From Candidatus Methylomirabilota bacterium (GTDB taxonomy: Bacteria; Methylomirabilota; Methylomirabilia; Methylomirabilales; JACPAU01), in assembly GCA_016180705.1 (NCBI GenBank), contig JACPAU010000195.1, positions 1 through 7,127 of the forward strand: DNA of 7,127 bases, written 5' to 3'. Shown piece by piece: positions 5,338-7,127 of this stretch. Every line of letters starts with the position of its first letter. Positions within the stretch are counted from its first letter, which is position 1. The notes below the pieces were generated by a model. That model did not search any database. It was not told the DNA's origin and was given only the letters and a program-made list of their open reading frames with translations. The position numbers and the translations under genes are program-made.

Positions 5338-6453
5338 ATGGGGGACGGGCGCCTGGATCGCCTGGCCGAGGTCATCGTCCACCACTCCCTCCGCCTCACC
5401 GCCGGCGAGACCGTCCTCATCGAGGTCTTCGACGTCCCGGAGGCTGTCCCGGCGGCCCTCATCCGGGTGGTCGTCGCGGCGGGCGCCCGGCCGGTCGTCA
5501 GCGTGAAGCAGAACGCGGTCCTGCGCGAACTGTACCGCTCCGCTCCGGACGAGGCGATCGCGCTGGCGGGGGAGGTGGAGCGCTTCCGGATGGAGCAGGT
5601 CCAGGCCTACGTCGGTATCCGGGGGAGCCACAACATCACCGAACTCTCCGACGTGCCGGCCGAGCGCCTCCAGGCCTACCAGCGGCTCTGGTGGAAGCCG
5701 GTCCACATTGACTGGCGCATCTCCCGGACCCGGTGGGTGGTCCTCCGCTACCCGACGGCAGCGATGGCCCAGCAGGCCGAGATGAGCACCGAGGCGTTCA
5801 CCGACTTCTTCTTCCGGGTCTGCACCCTGGACTACGGCCGGATGCTCGGGGCGGCGGAGGCGCTCAAGGCGCGGATGGAGCGGACCGACCGGGTGCACGT
5901 CACGGGGCCGGGGACGGACCTCGCCTTCTCCATCCGGGGCATCCCGGCTATCCCGTGCTACGGGCGCCGGAACCTCCCGGACGGGGAATGCTTCACGGCG
6001 CCGGTCCGGGAGTCCGTCGAGGGAGTCATCACCTTCAACGCGCCCACGATCTACCAGGGGGTGCCCTTCACGGGGGTCCGGCTGACGTTCGAGAAGGGGC
6101 GCGTCGTGGCGGCCACGGCGGACAAGCCGGAGCGGCTGAACGCCCTGCTCGATGCCGATGCCGGCGCGCGGTGCCTGGGGGAGTTCTCCCTGGCCTTCAA
6201 CCCGTACATCCTCCAGCCGATGCGGGATATCCTCTTCGACGAGAAGATCGCGGGGTCGCTCCACCTGGCGCTGGGGAACGCGTACGAAATCGCGGACAAC
6301 GGGAACCGCTCGGCGATCCACTGGGACTTGGTCCTGATCCAGCGCCCGGAATGGGGCGGGGGAGAGGTGGCCTTCGACGGGGAGGTCATCCGGAAGGACG
6401 GCAAGTTCGTGGCCCCGGATCTCATCCTCCTGAACCCGGAGCATCTGGGGTGA
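5338..6453 (+). CDS. M29-family metallo-aminopeptidase (thermophilic aminopeptidase type)
   Basis: The 371-residue protein belongs to peptidase family M29 (aminopeptidase T/S, COG2309), two-metal exopeptidases that remove N-terminal residues from peptides in the cytoplasm. The N-terminal domain shows LTAGETVLIEVFDVPEAVP. The catalytic domain starts near residue 186 (VHVTGPGTDLAFSIRG). Likely metal ligands and catalytic residues, placed by family motif, are E217 (LPDGECF), E282 (LGEFSLAFNP), H309 (SLHLALGNAY), H328 and D330 (SAIHWDLV). The C terminus has the usual beta hairpin (VAFDGEVIRKDGKFV). The length is normal for the shorter members of the family, and all expected motifs are intact. The ATG at 5338 was chosen because AAGGGAG lies just upstream and the family N terminus begins there; the frame is open further upstream but antisensical to family sequence. 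It follows the lipase gene by 16 bases and is probably co-transcribed with it. Confidence 0.95.
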   Translation: MGDGRLDRLAEVIVHHSLRLTAGETVLIEVFDVPEAVPAALIRVVVAAGARPVVSVKQNAVLRELYRSAPDEAIALAGEVERFRMEQVQAYVGIRGSHNITELSDVPAERLQAYQRLWWKPVHIDWRISRTRWVVLRYPTAAMAQQAEMSTEAFTDFFFRVCTLDYGRMLGAAEALKARMERTDRVHVTGPGTDLAFSIRGIPAIPCYGRRNLPDGECFTAPVRESVEGVITFNAPTIYQGVPFTGVRLTFEKGRVVAATADKPERLNALLDADAGARCLGEFSLAFNPYILQPMRDILFDEKIAGSLHLALGNAYEIADNGNRSAIHWDLVLIQRPEWGGGEVAFDGEVIRKDGKFVAPDLILLNPEHLG

Positions 6454-6496
6454 GGCGAGGCGGGAGAGGGCAACGACAGGCTCGGAGGAGGCGGGG

Positions 6497-6880
6497 ATGG
6501 CCCAGGCCAAGATCCTGATCATTGACGACGAGAAACTCGTCCGGACGATGCTGACCGACCTGCTCCGGGCGCGGGGGCACGCGGTCGTCACCGCCGAGGA
6601 CGGCGCCTCGGGCCTGGCCGCCGCCCAGAAGGAGAGGCCGAACGTCATCATCCTCGATGTCATGATGCCCGGCATCGACGGTTTCGAGGTCTGCGAGGCG
6701 CTGAAGAAGGACGCGATGACCGCCCGCATCCCCGTCATCATCCTGACGGCCTCCGAGGATCCCCAATTGACGAAGAAGGCCTTCAAGGTCGGGGCGGCCT
6801 TCACGTTGATCAAGACCAGCAAGCCGGAGCGGGTCCTCAGCACCCTCCACTTGGCCCTCACCCTCGCCCCGCCCGCCTAG
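6497..6880 (+). CDS. Single-domain response regulator (CheY-like receiver)
   Basis: The 127-residue protein is one complete receiver domain with no output domain. The acidic pocket is D10-D11 (IIDDEK), the phosphoacceptor D54 (ILDVMMPG), the switch T84 (ILTAS) and the conserved lysine K106. The usual Lys-Pro pair is here K106-T107 (LIKTSKP), a modest departure. The dimer face (beta4-alpha5) is otherwise ordinary. No histidine kinase gene lies within the window, so the partner is unknown; single-domain receivers act in phosphorelays or bind motor or enzyme targets. The ATG has a strong GGAGGAGG (6484-6491) five bases upstream and begins 43 bases after the aminopeptidase stop. The stop codon's last base coincides with the start of the inverted-repeat-bounded element that follows, so the original C terminus could have been longer. 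Confidence 0.96.
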   Translation: MAQAKILIIDDEKLVRTMLTDLLRARGHAVVTAEDGASGLAAAQKERPNVIILDVMMPGIDGFEVCEALKKDAMTARIPVIILTASEDPQLTKKAFKVGAAFTLIKTSKPERVLSTLHLALTLAPPA

Positions 6881-6897
6881 TGCCGGGCCAACTGACG
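6880..6897 (+). repeat. Left terminal inverted repeat
   Basis: GTGCCGGGCCAACTGACG pairs with 7095-7112 at 17 of 18 positions; the single mismatch is C6892. Its first base is the last base of the receiver gene's TAG. Confidence 0.8.
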
Positions 6898-6928
6898 TCG
6901 CCTTGTATCTTCCACGTAGAGCTCCCAG

Positions 6929-6937
6929 TGCTAGAAT
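6929..6937 (+). promoter_or_regulatory. Extended -10 promoter motif inside the element
   Basis: TGCTAGAAT gives a TGn extension plus TAGAAT (5 of 6). The -35 region (around 6909-6915) is poor, so activity would depend on the extended -10. It would transcribe rightward through the internal hairpin and out of the element, possibly producing a structured RNA or serving a gene beyond the window. Confidence 0.3.
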
Positions 6938-6995
6938 GCGGCCGCTAATCGGACGTGACAGACCGATTCGCCTCCGGCCGCCCTCCTGCCGCCGC

Positions 6996-7062
6996 CTGCC
7001 GGGGTGAGCCGCGACGCAGCCCTGTCTGGGTATCGGGCGGAGGAGCGGCTCGCCCCGGGCAG
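6996..7062 (+). repeat. Large internal stem-loop
   Basis: CTGCC (6996-7000) and GGGGTGAGCCGC (7001-7012) pair with GCGGCTCGCCCC (7045-7056) and GGCAG (7058-7062), leaving one G bulge (7057) and one T/G position. The loop is about 32 bases. Further GC-rich complementarity outside the stem (around 6977-6995 with 7064-7071) could lengthen it. There is no T-run after it, so it is not a typical terminator. Confidence 0.7.
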
Positions 7063-7094
7063 AGGGCGGCGGCTCCCAGGGCGCTCGTGCTGCT

Positions 7095-7112
7095 CGTCAT
7101 TTGGCCCGGCAC
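7095..7112 (-). repeat. Right terminal inverted repeat
   Basis: CGTCATTTGGCCCGGCAC is the reverse complement of 6880-6897 apart from one base (T7100 opposite C6892). Confidence 0.8.
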
Positions 7113-7127
7113 CCAGTCGTCGCGTGA

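Larger units (their letters stand above)
6880..7112. mobile_element. MITE-like non-autonomous element bounded by inverted repeats
   Basis: A 233-bp non-coding segment begins and ends with an 18-base inverted repeat that matches at 17 positions (GTGCCGGGCCAA then C or A, then TGACG, read inward from each end). It contains a large internal hairpin and an extended -10 promoter motif but no transposase. Such size, terminal repeats and fold fit a miniature inverted-repeat transposable element. I could not find a target-site duplication: the left flank ends CCGCCTA and the right flank starts CCAGTCG. The ends could therefore be slightly elsewhere, or this may be a large regulatory hairpin rather than a mobile element. 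Confidence 0.5.

Noticed and set aside
5266..6861. 531-residue minus-strand open frame opposite the aminopeptidase and receiver genes
   Set aside because: It spans two well-supported plus-strand genes and the gap between them, and its Arg/Pro/Gly-rich product is typical of antisense reading of high-GC genes.
6955..7127. GTG-started open frame running off the right edge, with a short hydrophobic stretch (ALVLLVIWPG)
   Set aside because: It has no clear ribosome binding site, an Ala/Arg/Gly/Pro-rich sequence, and crosses the hairpin and the right terminal repeat of the MITE-like element; more likely chance in GC-rich DNA.

Overview
The window is very GC-rich over most of its length (hand counts of 60-base stretches give about 65-77% G+C in the flanks). 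It has tightly packed genes, frequent GTG/TTG starts and strong purine-rich ribosome binding sites. Together these suggest an uncultured soil or subsurface bacterium of the NC10/Methylomirabilota-Rokubacteria kind, or a high-GC deltaproteobacterium-like lineage. That placement is inference from style and composition only. No rRNA, tRNA or CRISPR array was seen.

Layout. Positions 1-138 hold the end of a plus-strand gene, possibly the C-terminal beta domain of an ABC transporter ATPase. Its last 25 bases overlap a convergent minus-strand pair: a small cysteine-containing protein (911-1216) followed 5 bases later by an RNase Z-like metallo-beta-lactamase hydrolase (114-905). A sigma70-like promoter at 1249-1277 then drives a plus-strand gene (1295-2140) for a cytoplasmic protein made of six exact 35-residue repeats, probably a seven-bladed propeller.

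From about 2170 to 4600 the G+C content falls (53-60% in several 60-base stretches). This segment holds a thiol peroxidase that lacks the resolving cysteine (2460-3005) and a TPR-plus-methyltransferase-like protein resembling bacterial GRAS-domain proteins (3142-4734). The second reading frame runs on past its recognisable domain, through a good promoter candidate (4561-4589) and into the signal peptide of the next gene, a class 2-type lipase/esterase (4668-5321). The lipase has its Ser and His catalytic motifs, but the HG oxyanion motif expected just after the signal peptide is missing exactly where the reading frame changes. A small deletion or an assembly error is likely there.

The right part is again very GC-rich: an M29-family metallo-aminopeptidase (5338-6453) 16 bases after the lipase, then a stand-alone CheY-like receiver protein (6497-6880). 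From the last base of the receiver's stop codon a 233-bp non-coding segment (6880-7112) is bounded by an 18-base inverted repeat matching at 17 positions and contains a large internal hairpin. It looks like a non-autonomous (MITE-like) element.

No single pathway links all the genes. The convincing functional groups are the coupled minus-strand pair, the lipase-aminopeptidase pair (both hydrolases, probable operon) and the lower-GC peroxidase/methyltransferase module, which may have been inserted as a unit.
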